From Fibrobacter sp. UWB11 (GTDB lineage Bacteria; Fibrobacterota; Fibrobacteria; Fibrobacterales; Fibrobacteraceae), in contig NZ_FSRT01000001.1 in the NCBI RefSeq assembly GCF_900143015.1, forward strand, positions 930,001 to 994,000: a DNA stretch of 64,000 nt, read 5' to 3'. The position numbers were made by a program, and so were the translations under genes. Positions 9,735-18,643 of this stretch are shown in pieces. Under the pieces are notes generated by a model. That model was not told where the DNA came from. It made no database searches and saw only the letters and a list, made by a program, of their open reading frames with translations. The first letter of the stretch is position 1. Each line of letters begins with the position of its first letter.

Positions 9735-10743
9735 ACATCGACTTTGGGATAGGCTTGTGGAGCATCCTGTACGCATTCTGCGTGGCGATGCGGCCGCGCG
9801 GAGTTCTCGAAATAAGCCCCTTTTGGAGCAGATAGGGTTCGTAGACTTCTTCAAGAGTGTCTGGTTCTTCGCCCATGGCCGCGCTGATAGTACCGAGTCC
9901 GACGGGCCCACCGCCAAACTTGTCTATCATCATGGCGAGAATCTTGCGGTCGGTCGGGTCTAGCCCTTCACTGTCGATGCCGAGCATCTCAAGTGTTTTG
10001 AGTGCTGCGCGTTCATCGATGATTCCGCTGCCGCGAACTTGTGCGACATCCCTACAACGCCTGAGTACGCGGTTTGCCACGCGTGGCGTTCCACGACAGC
10101 GGCCGCCGAGAATCTTGGCCGCCTCTTCTGAAAGTTCAACGCCCAAAATGCGGGCGCTACGCATTAAAATCTTGACGATATCCTTTTCGTTGTACAGTTC
10201 CAGACGGTATTGCAGGCCAAAACGGTCGCGGAGAGGTCCTGTCAAAAGCCCGCTGCGCGTTGTTGCGCCTACGAGTGTAAAATGCTTGAGGGGGAGGTTC
10301 ACGCTACGTGCTGCCGGGCCAGAATCGAGCATGATGTCGAGCCTGAAATCTTCCATAGCGGGGTAGAGATATTCCTCAACAACGCGGTTTAGGCGGTGAA
10401 TTTCGTCGATAAATAAAATATCGTTTTCTTGCAGGCTCGTGAGGAGCCCTGCAAGGTCGCTGGCTTTTTCGAGTACGGGACCGCTGGTAATATGGATATT
10501 CACGCCCATCTCTTTTGCGATAATGCTCGAAAGAGTCGTTTTTCCAAGACCCGGAGGACCCGCGAACAAACAATGGTCTAACGCGTCGCCGCGTTGCCTT
10601 GCAGCCTCGATGGCTATAGAGAGGCTTTCCTTGATATCATCTTGCCCTGTAAATTCGCTCAAACTAGGCGGACGCAAATTGCGGTCAGAATCGCCTTCGT
10701 CAAAAGAACATTTTTGCGGAGAAATTATACGCTGATCTTCCAT
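9706..10743 (-). CDS. ruvB: Holliday junction branch-migration ATPase RuvB
   Basis: The 345-residue protein is the AAA+ motor that, with RuvA, drives branch migration of Holliday junctions. Visible are LRPPSLSEFTGQ at the N terminus, Walker A GPPGLGKTTL (about 63-72), Walker B FIDEIHRLNR, the sensor region GATTRSGLLTGPLRDRFG with its arginine finger, and the C-terminal winged-helix signature ending RTPRGRIATQNAY. It lies downstream of ruvA with 44 bases between, which hold a palindromic repeat. No ruvC is in the window. Confidence 0.95.
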   Translation of the reverse strand: MEDQRIISPQKCSFDEGDSDRNLRPPSLSEFTGQDDIKESLSIAIEAARQRGDALDHCLFAGPPGLGKTTLSSIIAKEMGVNIHITSGPVLEKASDLAGLLTSLQENDILFIDEIHRLNRVVEEYLYPAMEDFRLDIMLDSGPAARSVNLPLKHFTLVGATTRSGLLTGPLRDRFGLQYRLELYNEKDIVKILMRSARILGVELSEEAAKILGGRCRGTPRVANRVLRRCRDVAQVRGSGIIDERAALKTLEMLGIDSEGLDPTDRKILAMMIDKFGGGPVGLGTISAAMGEEPDTLEEVYEPYLLQKGLISRTPRGRIATQNAYRMLHKPIPKSMFSEQTELEL

Positions 10744-10752
10744 ATTTTACCT

Positions 10753-10790
10753 GCGTTGTCACCCCGGATTTTTTCCGGGGCCGCCATTTA
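10753..10790 (-). repeat. Palindromic repeat between ruvA and ruvB
   Basis: CACCCCGGA-TTTTT-TCCGGGGCCGCC is a copy of the palindrome family also found at 27372 and 27766. In the ruvAB mRNA it would form a strong hairpin between the two genes. Confidence 0.65.
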
Positions 10791-11396
10791 TAGATACTTG
10801 AGAGCCTCCGGTATGAGTGCCGCGGCGTCCGCTGCATCGCCAAGGACCTCGACTGCCTTCACGACAGCCTTTTCTGCCGCTGGATCTTTTACGCCAAGCG
10901 TATGCAAGGCCAAAACCGCTTCCATCTTTGCACCTGTGAGAGCTCCCATGCCGGTAATGCCAGAACCCTCGACATCGCCCAAAGTTTGCAACATGGCGCC
11001 CGCTTTTTCCTTGAGCGTGAGCGTCATCTGCTCGCAAGTCTTTTTGCCAAGGCCCTTGATTTTACTCAATGAAGCCTTGTTGTCGCTTGCAATCATGTTC
11101 AAGAGGTCAGCCGGTGTACTGCCGCTCAAAATCCGTTGAGCCAACTTAGGCCCCACGCCGTTGACATCGAGCAGCATGATGAACGTATCTTTTTCAGTCT
11201 TGTCGGCAAAACCGAAAAGCGTCATGGAGTCCTCGCGCACAACGAGATTCGTGTGTAGAACGACCTCCGCCCCCTCTTCGGGCAGCTTGCCGGCCGTATA
11301 TGCCGAAATGTTGACCCCGTAACCGACCCCCGCACACTCCACGATTACGAAAGTGGGGGATTTCTGTACCAAAATGCCACGGATTCGTTCTATCAT
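10788..11396 (-). CDS. ruvA: Holliday junction DNA-binding protein RuvA
   Basis: The 202-residue protein has the RuvA layout: an N-terminal OB fold (MIERIRGILVQK to about 64), a middle region with two helix-hairpin-helix motifs (LLDVNGVGPKLAQRIL and LSKIKGLGKKTCEQM), a flexible linker and a C-terminal RuvB-contacting helical domain (about 150-202). It binds four-way junctions and loads RuvB. It is the first gene of a ruvA-ruvB unit, with a TACATTTG promoter element 35 bases before the start and GGAGAG as ribosome site. Confidence 0.95.
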   Translation of the reverse strand: MIERIRGILVQKSPTFVIVECAGVGYGVNISAYTAGKLPEEGAEVVLHTNLVVREDSMTLFGFADKTEKDTFIMLLDVNGVGPKLAQRILSGSTPADLLNMIASDNKASLSKIKGLGKKTCEQMTLTLKEKAGAMLQTLGDVEGSGITGMGALTGAKMEAVLALHTLGVKDPAAEKAVVKAVEVLGDAADAAALIPEALKYL

Positions 11397-11431
11397 AAAC
11401 TCTCCAAGAATTGCTCTTTTGTGCTACTGTT

Positions 11432-11439
11432 CAAATGTA
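11432..11439 (-). promoter_or_regulatory. -10 element TACATTTG for ruvAB
   Basis: TACATTTG on the minus strand would start transcription about 28 bases before the ruvA ATG, upstream of its GGAGAG site. Confidence 0.45.
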
Positions 11440-11708
11440 TATTTGTTTTGCCCGGTTGTCAAGAGGTTTTTGCGCGAAGTGTTCCTTGATATTGGAAAAT
11501 TTTGCGATTTTTTTCAAAAAAAAACAGGGACAAACCTCGAAAAAAAGCGTGTTAATAAATAGGGAATGATGCTATGTGTGCTGATAATCCTGACTAAATG
11601 TATTTAAGAATTACGAGTACAAATTTCCCCAAAAATACATAGCTTCAACGGGAGTCTTGTAGCGGGGCGTTTTTTGACGAAACACTAGTAATTACGTTAA
11701 TATTTTCT

Positions 11709-11716
11709 TATATTTA
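11709..11716 (+). promoter_or_regulatory. -10 element TATATTTA for the polysaccharide cluster
   Basis: TATATTTA predicts a start near 11722, giving a leader of about 40 bases that contains GAGG before the ATG at 11762. Confidence 0.4.
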
Positions 11717-11761
11717 CATAAACTGTTTAAAAACGATTTAACCTCGAGGTCATAGCCAAAA

Positions 11762-12328
11762 ATGGCGCAAGAGAACAACAACCTTTTGATTATTGGTGCT
11801 GGCCAATACGGGCTTGTTGCGCTTGAAATTGCGCAGGCTATGGGTTCCTTCGAAAAAATTGCATTTGTGGACGACTCTTATCCGAATGCTGAATCATTCG
11901 TTATTGGTTCCTCTCGTGATATTGAAAAATTCGCCCCTGATTTCCATTACGGTTTTGTGGCCATTGGTAATCCGAATGTCCGTCGCATGCTTTTAGAAAA
12001 GCTTCGCGATAATGGTATTGTCCCGGTGACCCTAATCCACCCGACGGCTTATGTGAGTCCGAGTGCGCAGCTCCAGCAGGGCTGTTGTGTCGAGCCTAAT
12101 GCAACCGTGCAAACCGGAGCGACCCTTGGAACAGCCGCTTTTGTTGCTAGTGGCGCTGTCATCCGCCATAATGCCTCAGTTGGCGATTTTTGCCATGTGG
12201 ATTGCAATGCTGTTGTGGAATCATCTGCCGTTGTACCGGCGGCGACCAAGGTCGAGTGCAATTCTGTTTTTAAGAAAGTTCAGGGGGTTGGCCTTGCTGG
12301 TCCTAGCTCCTTGGAGGGCAAAATCTAG
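11762..12328 (+). CDS. Sugar O-/N-acyltransferase, NeuD/PglD family
   Basis: The 188-residue protein has the two-part NeuD/PglD plan: an N-terminal Rossmann-like domain starting LLIIGAGQYGLVALEIAQ, and a C-terminal left-handed beta-helix of hexapeptide repeats (SAQLQQGCCVEPNATVQTG onward). The His in VIRHNASVGDFCHVD fits the catalytic histidine region. Such enzymes acetylate an amino sugar or a sugar hydroxyl with acetyl-CoA, here presumably for the polysaccharide made by this cluster. Its stop codon TAG overlaps the GTG start of the sugar-phosphate transferase gene by one base, so the two are translationally coupled. Confidence 0.82.
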   Translation: MAQENNNLLIIGAGQYGLVALEIAQAMGSFEKIAFVDDSYPNAESFVIGSSRDIEKFAPDFHYGFVAIGNPNVRRMLLEKLRDNGIVPVTLIHPTAYVSPSAQLQQGCCVEPNATVQTGATLGTAAFVASGAVIRHNASVGDFCHVDCNAVVESSAVVPAATKVECNSVFKKVQGVGLAGPSSLEGKI

Positions 12329-13014
12329 TGTATAAGCATTTCTTCAAGCGTTTAATTGACATTGTTCTTTCTGGTATTGGCATTGTGGTGCTTGCATTCC
12401 CGATGCTCGTTATTGCTATCGCTATCAAACTTGACAGCAAGGGACCTGTGTTCTTTAAGCAAAAACGTGTGGGCATTCACAAAACTCACTTTTTCATCTA
12501 CAAGTTCCGCACCATGCGTACTGATACTCCGAAGGACGCTCCAACGCATGAGCTCAGCGACCCTAAAAAGTGGATTACGCGAGTTGGCGGATTCCTTCGC
12601 AAGACAAGCCTCGACGAACTTCCGCAGATGTTCAACATTTTTGGCGGCTCCATGAGCATTATCGGACCACGTCCTGCGCTTTGGAATCAGTACGACCTGA
12701 TTGCCGAACGTGATAAGTATGGTGCAAACGACGTGCCCGTGGGACTTACCGGCTGGGCGCAAATTAATGGCCGCGATGAACTCGAAATCCCCGTGAAGGC
12801 GGCCCTCGATGGCGAATATGTAAAGCGCCAGAGTTTCTTGTTTGATTGCAAGTGCTTTTTTGGCACCTTTATTAGTGTGCTCAAGAGCGAAGGCGTGGTC
12901 GAAGGCGGCACAGGTGAAATTCACAAGCATGAAGCCGAAGGTCATCACGAACAGTCCTCTCAGGCTCATCCTGAGCAAGCGAAGTCTGTCGAAGGATCCA
13001 AGGAGGCCTCATGA
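12328..13014 (+). CDS. Initiating sugar-phosphate transferase (PglC/WbaP catalytic-domain family)
   Basis: This 228-residue membrane enzyme would transfer a sugar phosphate to undecaprenyl phosphate, the first step of polysaccharide assembly. It has one N-terminal membrane segment ([24 protein letters not shown]), the KRVG and YKFRTM motifs, SLDELPQ with the catalytic Asp-Glu, and GPRPALW followed by [16 protein letters not shown], all typical of the small PglC-like class. It starts with GTG behind GGAGGG. The last 30 or so residues (from [14 protein letters not shown]) are not part of the family; bases 12965-12999 of this tail are a copy of an interspersed repeat (see findings). Confidence 0.9.
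   Translation: MYKHFFKRLIDIVLSGIGIVVLAFPMLVIAIAIKLDSKGPVFFKQKRVGIHKTHFFIYKFRTMRTDTPKDAPTHELSDPKKWITRVGGFLRKTSLDELPQMFNIFGGSMSIIGPRPALWNQYDLIAERDKYGANDVPVGLTGWAQINGRDELEIPVKAALDGEYVKRQSFLFDCKCFFGTFISVLKSEGVVEGGTGEIHKHEAEGHHEQSSQAHPEQAKSVEGSKEAS
12965..12999 (+). repeat. Interspersed repeat (TCATCCTGAGC family) read in frame
   Basis: The segment shares TCATCCTGAGC, GCGAAGTC and TCGAAGGATCC with the copy at 49347-49380. Here it encodes part of the C-terminal tail of the sugar transferase. Confidence 0.7.
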
Positions 13015-13889
13015 TAAAGATTTTAATTACCGGCGCGAAAAGCTATATCGGCACATCCTTTGCGGACTATCTTGCTCAGCCCGAATTTGCGGGGATGTAC
13101 CAAGTTGATACTCTCGACATGATTGGTGACGCATGGCGCAGCTACGATTTTAGCGGCTACGATGCCGTCTATCACGTGGCGGGGATTGCTCATAGCGACA
13201 ATGGTAAAATCAGCGAAGAACGCGCCAAGTTGTACTACGCCGTGAACACCGACCTTACGGTGGAATGTGCCAAGCGTGCAAAAGAAGCTGGCGTCAAGCA
13301 GTTCATCTTCATGAGCAGTGCAATTGTATATGGTGACAGCGCTCCCATTGGCAAGGAAAAACTGATTACTCGTGAAACTCCCGTGAACCCCGCCAACTGC
13401 TACGGCGACAGCAAAGTACAGGCCGAAAACGGCCTCCGCCCGCTGGACAGCGATTCATTCAAGGTGGTCATCCTCCGCCCGCCCATGATTTTTGGCAAGG
13501 GCAGCAAGGGAAACTTCCCGCTGTTGAGCAAGCTTGCTCGCAAGTTGCCCATTTTCCCGAAAGTCAAGAATTGTCGCAGCATGCTTTATATCGGGAACCT
13601 GGTGGAATTCGTGCGCCTCATGGTGGAAAACGGTGAACAAGGCACCTTCTGGCCGCAGAACCCGCAGTACAGCAATACCAGCGAAGTTATCGCTACAATC
13701 GCCAAAGCCCATGGCAAGCGCTGTGTGCTTATTCCTGGACTTGGCTGGGCGCTCAAGCTGCTCGCACTCGCAACAGGACTTGTAAACAAGGCCTTTGGTA
13801 ACCTTGCATACGACCAAGCAATGAGCGTGTACAAGGACCCCTACCAGAAATTCAGCCTGCAAGAAGCAATTGAAAGGACGGAAAGGTAA
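13011..13889 (+). CDS. NAD-dependent sugar epimerase/dehydratase family protein
   Basis: The 292-residue protein is an extended short-chain dehydrogenase acting on nucleotide sugars. It begins KILITGAKSYIGTSFADYL, a GxxxxxG NAD-binding turn, and has FMSSAIVYGDSAP followed by CYGDSKVQAE, giving the YxxxK-like catalytic site as Y-G-D-S-K. The exact reaction (4-epimerisation, or 4-keto reduction before the initiating transferase) cannot be decided from sequence. Its ATG overlaps the TGA of the sugar transferase (ATGA), and AAGGAGG lies inside the upstream gene's repeat-derived tail. Confidence 0.85.
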   Translation: MIKILITGAKSYIGTSFADYLAQPEFAGMYQVDTLDMIGDAWRSYDFSGYDAVYHVAGIAHSDNGKISEERAKLYYAVNTDLTVECAKRAKEAGVKQFIFMSSAIVYGDSAPIGKEKLITRETPVNPANCYGDSKVQAENGLRPLDSDSFKVVILRPPMIFGKGSKGNFPLLSKLARKLPIFPKVKNCRSMLYIGNLVEFVRLMVENGEQGTFWPQNPQYSNTSEVIATIAKAHGKRCVLIPGLGWALKLLALATGLVNKAFGNLAYDQAMSVYKDPYQKFSLQEAIERTER

Positions 13890-13890
13890 G

Positions 13891-14724
13891 ATGAATTCAG
13901 GTATTTTAAATGATAAATACTCTGTCCTTATGTCGGTGTATAGAAATGATGACCCGAATTTTCTTACCGTTGCGATAGAATCTATGTTGAACCAAACCAT
14001 CCCTCCGGAACAGTTTGTGATTGTTGAGGATGGAATTGTTGGTGATGAAATAGAAGAAGTTGTAAGTAAATATGAGAAAAATTCAAGTCTTTTCTCTATT
14101 GTTCGATTGGAAAAAAATGGCGGTTTGGGAAATGCTTTAAATCATGGGCTAAAGGTTTGCCGTAATGATTTAGTTGCAAGAATGGATGCTGATGATGTTT
14201 CTGTTCCTGAAAGGTGTGAAAAACAATTAAAGGCTTTTGCTAAAAATCCTGATTTGAAAATTTTGGGGACTCAGATAAAAGAATTTGTTGGGGATACTTC
14301 AAATGTTATCTCAACAAGGCGTGTGCCTACTTCATTTGAAGAAATAAAAAAATTTGCTCGTCGGAGAAGCCCATTTAATCATCCAACGGTAATGTATAAA
14401 AAAGAGGCTATTGAAAAGTTAGGTGGATATCCTATATTGAATCGCAAAGAGGATTTAGGTTTATTTATTAGTGCTGTCAATAATGCATATTATTCAGAGA
14501 ATCTTGATGAATCGTTACTTTTTTATAGAACTAGTGTGGAAAATCAAAAACGCAGAAAAACTTGGGTAAATTGCAAGGAATATATTGAGGTTATGTATGC
14601 TTTCTTTAAAAAGAAACAAATTGGATTAGCTGATTTGGCTTATGTAGTATTTGGGCAGCTAATGATGTATATAGCTCCTTCGTGTATAACAACTAAATTA
14701 AGCAAAAAATTTTTAAGAACGTGA
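13891..14724 (+). CDS. Family 2 glycosyltransferase
   Basis: The protein (277 residues from the ATG at 13891, preceded by GGAAAGGTAAG) has a GT-A fold start, YSVLMSVYRNDDPNFLTVAIESMLNQT, and the metal-binding motif ARMDADDVS (about residue 92). It should add one sugar to the growing repeat unit on the cytoplasmic face of the membrane. A start at TTG 13870 is possible but would overlap the epimerase gene. This is the first clearly AT-rich gene of the cluster, in contrast to the three genes before it. Confidence 0.88.
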   Translation: MNSGILNDKYSVLMSVYRNDDPNFLTVAIESMLNQTIPPEQFVIVEDGIVGDEIEEVVSKYEKNSSLFSIVRLEKNGGLGNALNHGLKVCRNDLVARMDADDVSVPERCEKQLKAFAKNPDLKILGTQIKEFVGDTSNVISTRRVPTSFEEIKKFARRRSPFNHPTVMYKKEAIEKLGGYPILNRKEDLGLFISAVNNAYYSENLDESLLFYRTSVENQKRRKTWVNCKEYIEVMYAFFKKKQIGLADLAYVVFGQLMMYIAPSCITTKLSKKFLRT

Positions 14725-14804
14725 AAAAAGACGTATTTTTCAATATTAGCAGTAATTTAATTGTTTAAAATGATAATTTCGACTATTTCATAAGGATTTT
14801 GAAC

Positions 14805-15662
14805 ATGATTTGTGCGTTAGTGACATTGTATTATCCCAAAGCAGCTCACATCGATAATCTTAGAGCTTTGTTGCCGCAGGTGGATAAGGTTATAATTTGT
14901 GATAATAGTCCTAATGATAATTCTAGTTTTGTTCCTAGTGAGTGTGTTTATACATCGGTTCGCAAAAATCTTGGATTGTCGGCTGCTTTTAACAGAGTCT
15001 TAAAAGACGAAAAGTATAAATGGACCCCTGATGATATGATCATTTTTTTTGATCAGGATTCCAGAATTGTTGAAAATCATGTAAGGAAACTTATTGAATC
15101 TTACGAAGATTGTGTTACGAATAATTGCAAAGTTGGTTGTATTGGTCCCTTTTTTTACAACTCAAGTAATAACACTGTTGAAATTCCACGTGATAAAAAA
15201 GAGATAACATCTAATGTTTATGAAGTAAAAAGTATTATTACTTCATCTATGATGTGTAAATATAAGGATTTGCAAGAAATTGGTTTTTGGAACGAAGAAA
15301 TTTTTTTAGATATGGCTGACTGGGATTTATGTTGGCGATTTATGCAAAAAGGGTACAAATGCTGTATGACTTCAAGAGTTTCTCTTTTGCATGCTGTTGG
15401 TACTGGCGAAAAAAAATTAGGTTTTATTAGGATGAGAGTTGGTGCACCGATAAGAGAATATTATGAAATAAGAGATTGCCTATATTTGATGAGAAAAAAG
15501 TATACACCATTGAAGTTTAAGGTGCGTTTTTTAGCTATGTTGACTCTGAGAAGTTTTATTCACGTGATATGCTATGATGAAAAAAAGAAACGTCTGAATT
15601 ACATTATTCGTGGTGTAAAAGATTTTGTAAACGACATCCATGGTGAATTAAAAAACTCTTAG
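14805..15662 (+). CDS. Family 2 glycosyltransferase, rhamnosyltransferase-like
   Basis: The 285-residue protein starts MICALVTLYYP and continues with the GT2 core: VDKVIICDNSPND, NLGLSAAFNRVL and IIFFDQDSRI, where DQDS replaces the usual DxD; this variant is typical of rhamnosyltransferase-like GT2 enzymes. Later DMADWDLCWRFMQKG matches the acceptor-side motif (usually ED/WDLCWR). The ATG at 14805 has AAGGAT upstream; a TTG two codons earlier is a less likely start. The donor sugar cannot be named from sequence alone. Confidence 0.85.
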   Translation: MICALVTLYYPKAAHIDNLRALLPQVDKVIICDNSPNDNSSFVPSECVYTSVRKNLGLSAAFNRVLKDEKYKWTPDDMIIFFDQDSRIVENHVRKLIESYEDCVTNNCKVGCIGPFFYNSSNNTVEIPRDKKEITSNVYEVKSIITSSMMCKYKDLQEIGFWNEEIFLDMADWDLCWRFMQKGYKCCMTSRVSLLHAVGTGEKKLGFIRMRVGAPIREYYEIRDCLYLMRKKYTPLKFKVRFLAMLTLRSFIHVICYDEKKKRLNYIIRGVKDFVNDIHGELKNS

Positions 15663-15675
15663 AGAGGTTTTGCTA

Positions 15676-16599
15676 ATGGATGATATAAATCAAATTGAAA
15701 TGATTAGAGCCATTGAAGATTTAAATAGAGAAAAGATATCTTTGATAAATGATTCTACAACGGTAGAAAATGAAAGAAAGTCAAGGTTGTTAAATGAGAT
15801 AAGACATTTTCAGATTAATAAATTGATATCACATATTGCGGTACGATTAAGGCCTAAAATTTCAGTTGCTCCGTCAAATTGTAATATGCCAAAAGAAAAA
15901 GAGTATTCTTTGGCAAAACTAGGGGACCCGTCTTTAAAAGTCGCTGTTTATACATGTATTACAGGGAATTATGATTCTCCCAAATCGCCTTATGTTCATT
16001 TTCCCAATTGTGAATACTATATAGTTTCTGATTGTGTAAAACCAAATGGATGGAAATTGCTTGATATTGACAAAGAATTGATAACTAAGTATGGCGCTTC
16101 TTTGGCAAATCGATATGTTAAATTTCATCCTGATGAATTTTTTTCGAAATCATATGACTATGCCATATATTTAGACGGTAATATTACACCGGTCTCAGAT
16201 TTGTCTGTGTTAACGGAGTTGATTGATAAGGATATTGGATTGGCCTTCCATAAACATTGCTCGAGAAATAAATTATCAGAAGAATATATAGCTTGCATAA
16301 ATCAACACAAGGGTAATCCAAATAGATTAAAATCTCAAATAGAACTCTTTAAAAAAGAAGGCTTGCCTGATGATTTCGGGTTGATAGAAGGAAATTTTTA
16401 TATCTGTGATCTTAAAAATTCCAAAGCAATATCTTTGTTGCATCAATGTTGGGATTTGTTGTTGAAGACAGAAGGCGGAAGAGATCAGATTATTTGGCCG
16501 TATGTTTTATGGAAAAACAACATAAATTTCGATAGTGTTGCAACATTGGGATCGAATGTTTGGAAGAATGTTAAAATATCCGTTGGCAAACACAACTAA
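15676..16599 (+). CDS. DUF616-type glycosyltransferase domain protein
   Basis: The 307-residue protein has a charged, helical N-terminal region (about 1-85) and then KVAVYTCITGNYDSPKSP, the hallmark of the DUF616 family, which resembles GT-A glycosyltransferases. YAIYLDGNITPVSD looks like the DxD-bearing strand (D-G-N), and EGGRDQIIWPYVLWKN is the typical C-terminal motif. The family is common in surface-polysaccharide clusters but its reactions are poorly defined. It follows the preceding glycosyltransferase by 13 bases, with GAGAGG upstream of the ATG. Confidence 0.75.
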   Translation: MDDINQIEMIRAIEDLNREKISLINDSTTVENERKSRLLNEIRHFQINKLISHIAVRLRPKISVAPSNCNMPKEKEYSLAKLGDPSLKVAVYTCITGNYDSPKSPYVHFPNCEYYIVSDCVKPNGWKLLDIDKELITKYGASLANRYVKFHPDEFFSKSYDYAIYLDGNITPVSDLSVLTELIDKDIGLAFHKHCSRNKLSEEYIACINQHKGNPNRLKSQIELFKKEGLPDDFGLIEGNFYICDLKNSKAISLLHQCWDLLLKTEGGRDQIIWPYVLWKNNINFDSVATLGSNVWKNVKISVGKHN

Positions 16600-16614
16600 T
16601 ACTAGTGATATTGT

Positions 16615-17769
16615 ATGATTAGCGATGCTTCAAATGTGTATTCAAATGTCCTATATTTAGTAGGTATATTAGGAAGTTTTTTAGTGGCTTATTTTTTCCA
16701 GAAGCTAACTCCTAATAAAATAAAAATAGCTCAGATATTTAAGTCTTTTCTTATAGCAAGTCCTATGTCTATTGTATTAGGACTTAGATCAATATCTGTT
16801 GGTTATGATACCTACATGTATTCGCATTATTTCTTTGGTAAACTAGAAGCTTTGCCCAAAACAGAATTTCTATTTTCGCAATCGATGGTTTTACTAAATA
16901 GAATGTTTGGGTCTGATAATTATACAATAATGCTTCTGTTTTTTTCATATGCAACAGTATTCTTTGCCTTTTATGCAATTGAAAAATTTAATACAAATAA
17001 TAGTAGGGCTGTTTATGTTTTAAGTTATTGCTTGATTTTTGGATTATGTATAACAGACCAATTTCGTCAGTTGTTAGGATGTTCGTTGTTTTTAATGGCC
17101 ATTGCATATTTTTCTAATGAAAAAAGAATAAGAGGAATATTATATGTAATCATTGGAACTTTTACTCATTCGACTGTTCTTGTCGTTGCCTTAGTGTATT
17201 TAGTTTGTGGGTTGATAGAGAAAAGTGAATTTGGAAATGTTAGAGTTCAATTTTCAAAAGAAAATTCTATGGGTTTTACCCTTAATCCGAAGGCTTTGAT
17301 TTTTTTTGGCTTTGTTATAGTTGTATTGATTTTATTTTTTACAAGTTCTTCATTCTTAGATTTTTTAATAAATATAGTCCCTATAAATTACTCTCAATAT
17401 TTTACAACGCGTCTTAATCAAGAAAGCGTAGGGTTTGGATTGGTTCTTGATTCAATGATTATTATTCCTATGATCTTTCTTCATAAGTATTGCACAACAC
17501 ATCATGAAAGAACGATTTTTTTATTTGGACTATTTGTGCCTGTATTTAGACTTTGTGGATATATGAGCTATTTTTTGTATAGAATGCTTTACTACCCAGA
17601 ATTGGCTGTCCTTATGTTATATGGGGTTTTGCTAAGGAAGCAAAATGTTCCTAATTATATGAAAGTGATTGTTATTTTGATTTGTGCTTTGTTTTATTAC
17701 ATTAATTACATGTATTTGAATAATCATGGTGCTTTCCCATATGAGTTTTATTTCGAAAAAAGGGGTTGA
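16615..17769 (+). CDS. EpsG/Wzy-type polysaccharide polymerase
   Basis: The 384-residue protein is highly hydrophobic with about ten membrane segments. It begins with a helix at 9-28, then LGLRSISVGYDTYMYSHYF, the conserved RS/VGxDT region of EpsG-family polymerases, and later DQFRQLLGCSLFLMAIAYF (RQ-hydrophobic motif) and GTFTHSTVLVV (a conserved H-S). It should polymerise the lipid-linked repeat unit at the outer face of the inner membrane. As usual for Wzy proteins, identification rests on topology and short motifs. Confidence 0.82.
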   Translation: MISDASNVYSNVLYLVGILGSFLVAYFFQKLTPNKIKIAQIFKSFLIASPMSIVLGLRSISVGYDTYMYSHYFFGKLEALPKTEFLFSQSMVLLNRMFGSDNYTIMLLFFSYATVFFAFYAIEKFNTNNSRAVYVLSYCLIFGLCITDQFRQLLGCSLFLMAIAYFSNEKRIRGILYVIIGTFTHSTVLVVALVYLVCGLIEKSEFGNVRVQFSKENSMGFTLNPKALIFFGFVIVVLILFFTSSSFLDFLINIVPINYSQYFTTRLNQESVGFGLVLDSMIIIPMIFLHKYCTTHHERTIFLFGLFVPVFRLCGYMSYFLYRMLYYPELAVLMLYGVLLRKQNVPNYMKVIVILICALFYYINYMYLNNHGAFPYEFYFEKRG

Positions 17770-17776
17770 GTCTATT

Positions 17777-18640
17777 ATGAACATTAAACATGAACTTCTC
17801 AAATTAATACCAGATTCTATATATTTGAAAAATGCATATAAGAAGATAATGGGAAAAAATTTGAATTTAAGAACTCCTAAAACATTCAATGAAAAATTGC
17901 AATGGTTAAAACTTCATAATAGGAATCCTCTTTACACAACACTCGTAGATAAATATGCTGTAAAAAATTGGGCTGCTAGACAAATTGGCGATTCGTATAT
18001 TATACCGACTTTAGGCGTATGGGATAAATTCGAGGAAATTGATTTTGAAAAATTACCAAATCAATTTGTGTTAAAATGTACCCATGATTCTGGTAGTTAT
18101 TTCATTTGCAAAGATAAATCAAAATTGGATAAGATCGAGGCTCAAAAGAGATTCACCAAGGCGTTAAAACGGAATTTTTTCTATAGTGGTCGAGAATGGC
18201 CCTATAAAAATGTACATCCTCGCATCATTGCTGAACAATATATGGAAGATCGCAATGGTGCTTTTGTTGATTATAAATTCTCTTGTTTCAATGGGGTCGT
18301 TGATTGTGTGATGGTTTGCCTTGATCGTCATCTGAATGATGTTAAATTTTACTTTTTCGATAAAGATTGGAATTTAAAACGGTTAAATGTCCGCGGAAAA
18401 AATGCACCTGATGATTTTACCATACCAAAACCCCCCTGTATGGATGAAATGTTCGAGATTGCAGCAAAACTATCTAAAGATATTCCGTTTGTTCGTGTTG
18501 ATTTATTTGAATGTGATGGAAAAATTTATTTTGGTGAGATGACTTTTTATCCCGACAGCGGATTTGACGCAAACCTTTTGCCAGAAACAGATGCGTATTT
18601 CGGTCAGAAGATAGATTTAAGTAAAATTACAAGGAGATAG
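17777..18640 (+). CDS. TupA-like ATP-grasp ligase
   Basis: The 287-residue protein belongs to the TupA-like ATP-grasp family, named after a teichuronopeptide biosynthesis protein. It has the family opening RTPKTFNEKLQWLKLHNRNPLYTTLVDKYAVKNW, the nucleotide-binding VLKCTHDSGSYFICKDK, RIIAEQYMED, YKFSCFNG and, near the C terminus, FVRVDLFECDGKIYFGEMTFYPDSGF with the metal-binding Glu. ATP-grasp enzymes join a carboxylate to an amine or thiol, so an amide link between a sugar acid and an amino acid is plausible. I chose the ATG at 17777 because the upstream frame overlaps the polymerase gene. Confidence 0.85.
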   Translation: MNIKHELLKLIPDSIYLKNAYKKIMGKNLNLRTPKTFNEKLQWLKLHNRNPLYTTLVDKYAVKNWAARQIGDSYIIPTLGVWDKFEEIDFEKLPNQFVLKCTHDSGSYFICKDKSKLDKIEAQKRFTKALKRNFFYSGREWPYKNVHPRIIAEQYMEDRNGAFVDYKFSCFNGVVDCVMVCLDRHLNDVKFYFFDKDWNLKRLNVRGKNAPDDFTIPKPPCMDEMFEIAAKLSKDIPFVRVDLFECDGKIYFGEMTFYPDSGFDANLLPETDAYFGQKIDLSKITRR

Positions 18641-18643
18641 AAA

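Larger units (their letters stand above)
11397..11761. other. Divergent intergenic region between ruvA and the polysaccharide cluster
   Basis: This 365-base AT-rich stretch holds the ruvA promoter element at 11432-11439 (-) and a probable promoter for the polysaccharide cluster at 11709-11716 (+). No coding sequence or repeat is convincing in the roughly 250 bases between them. Confidence 0.5.
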
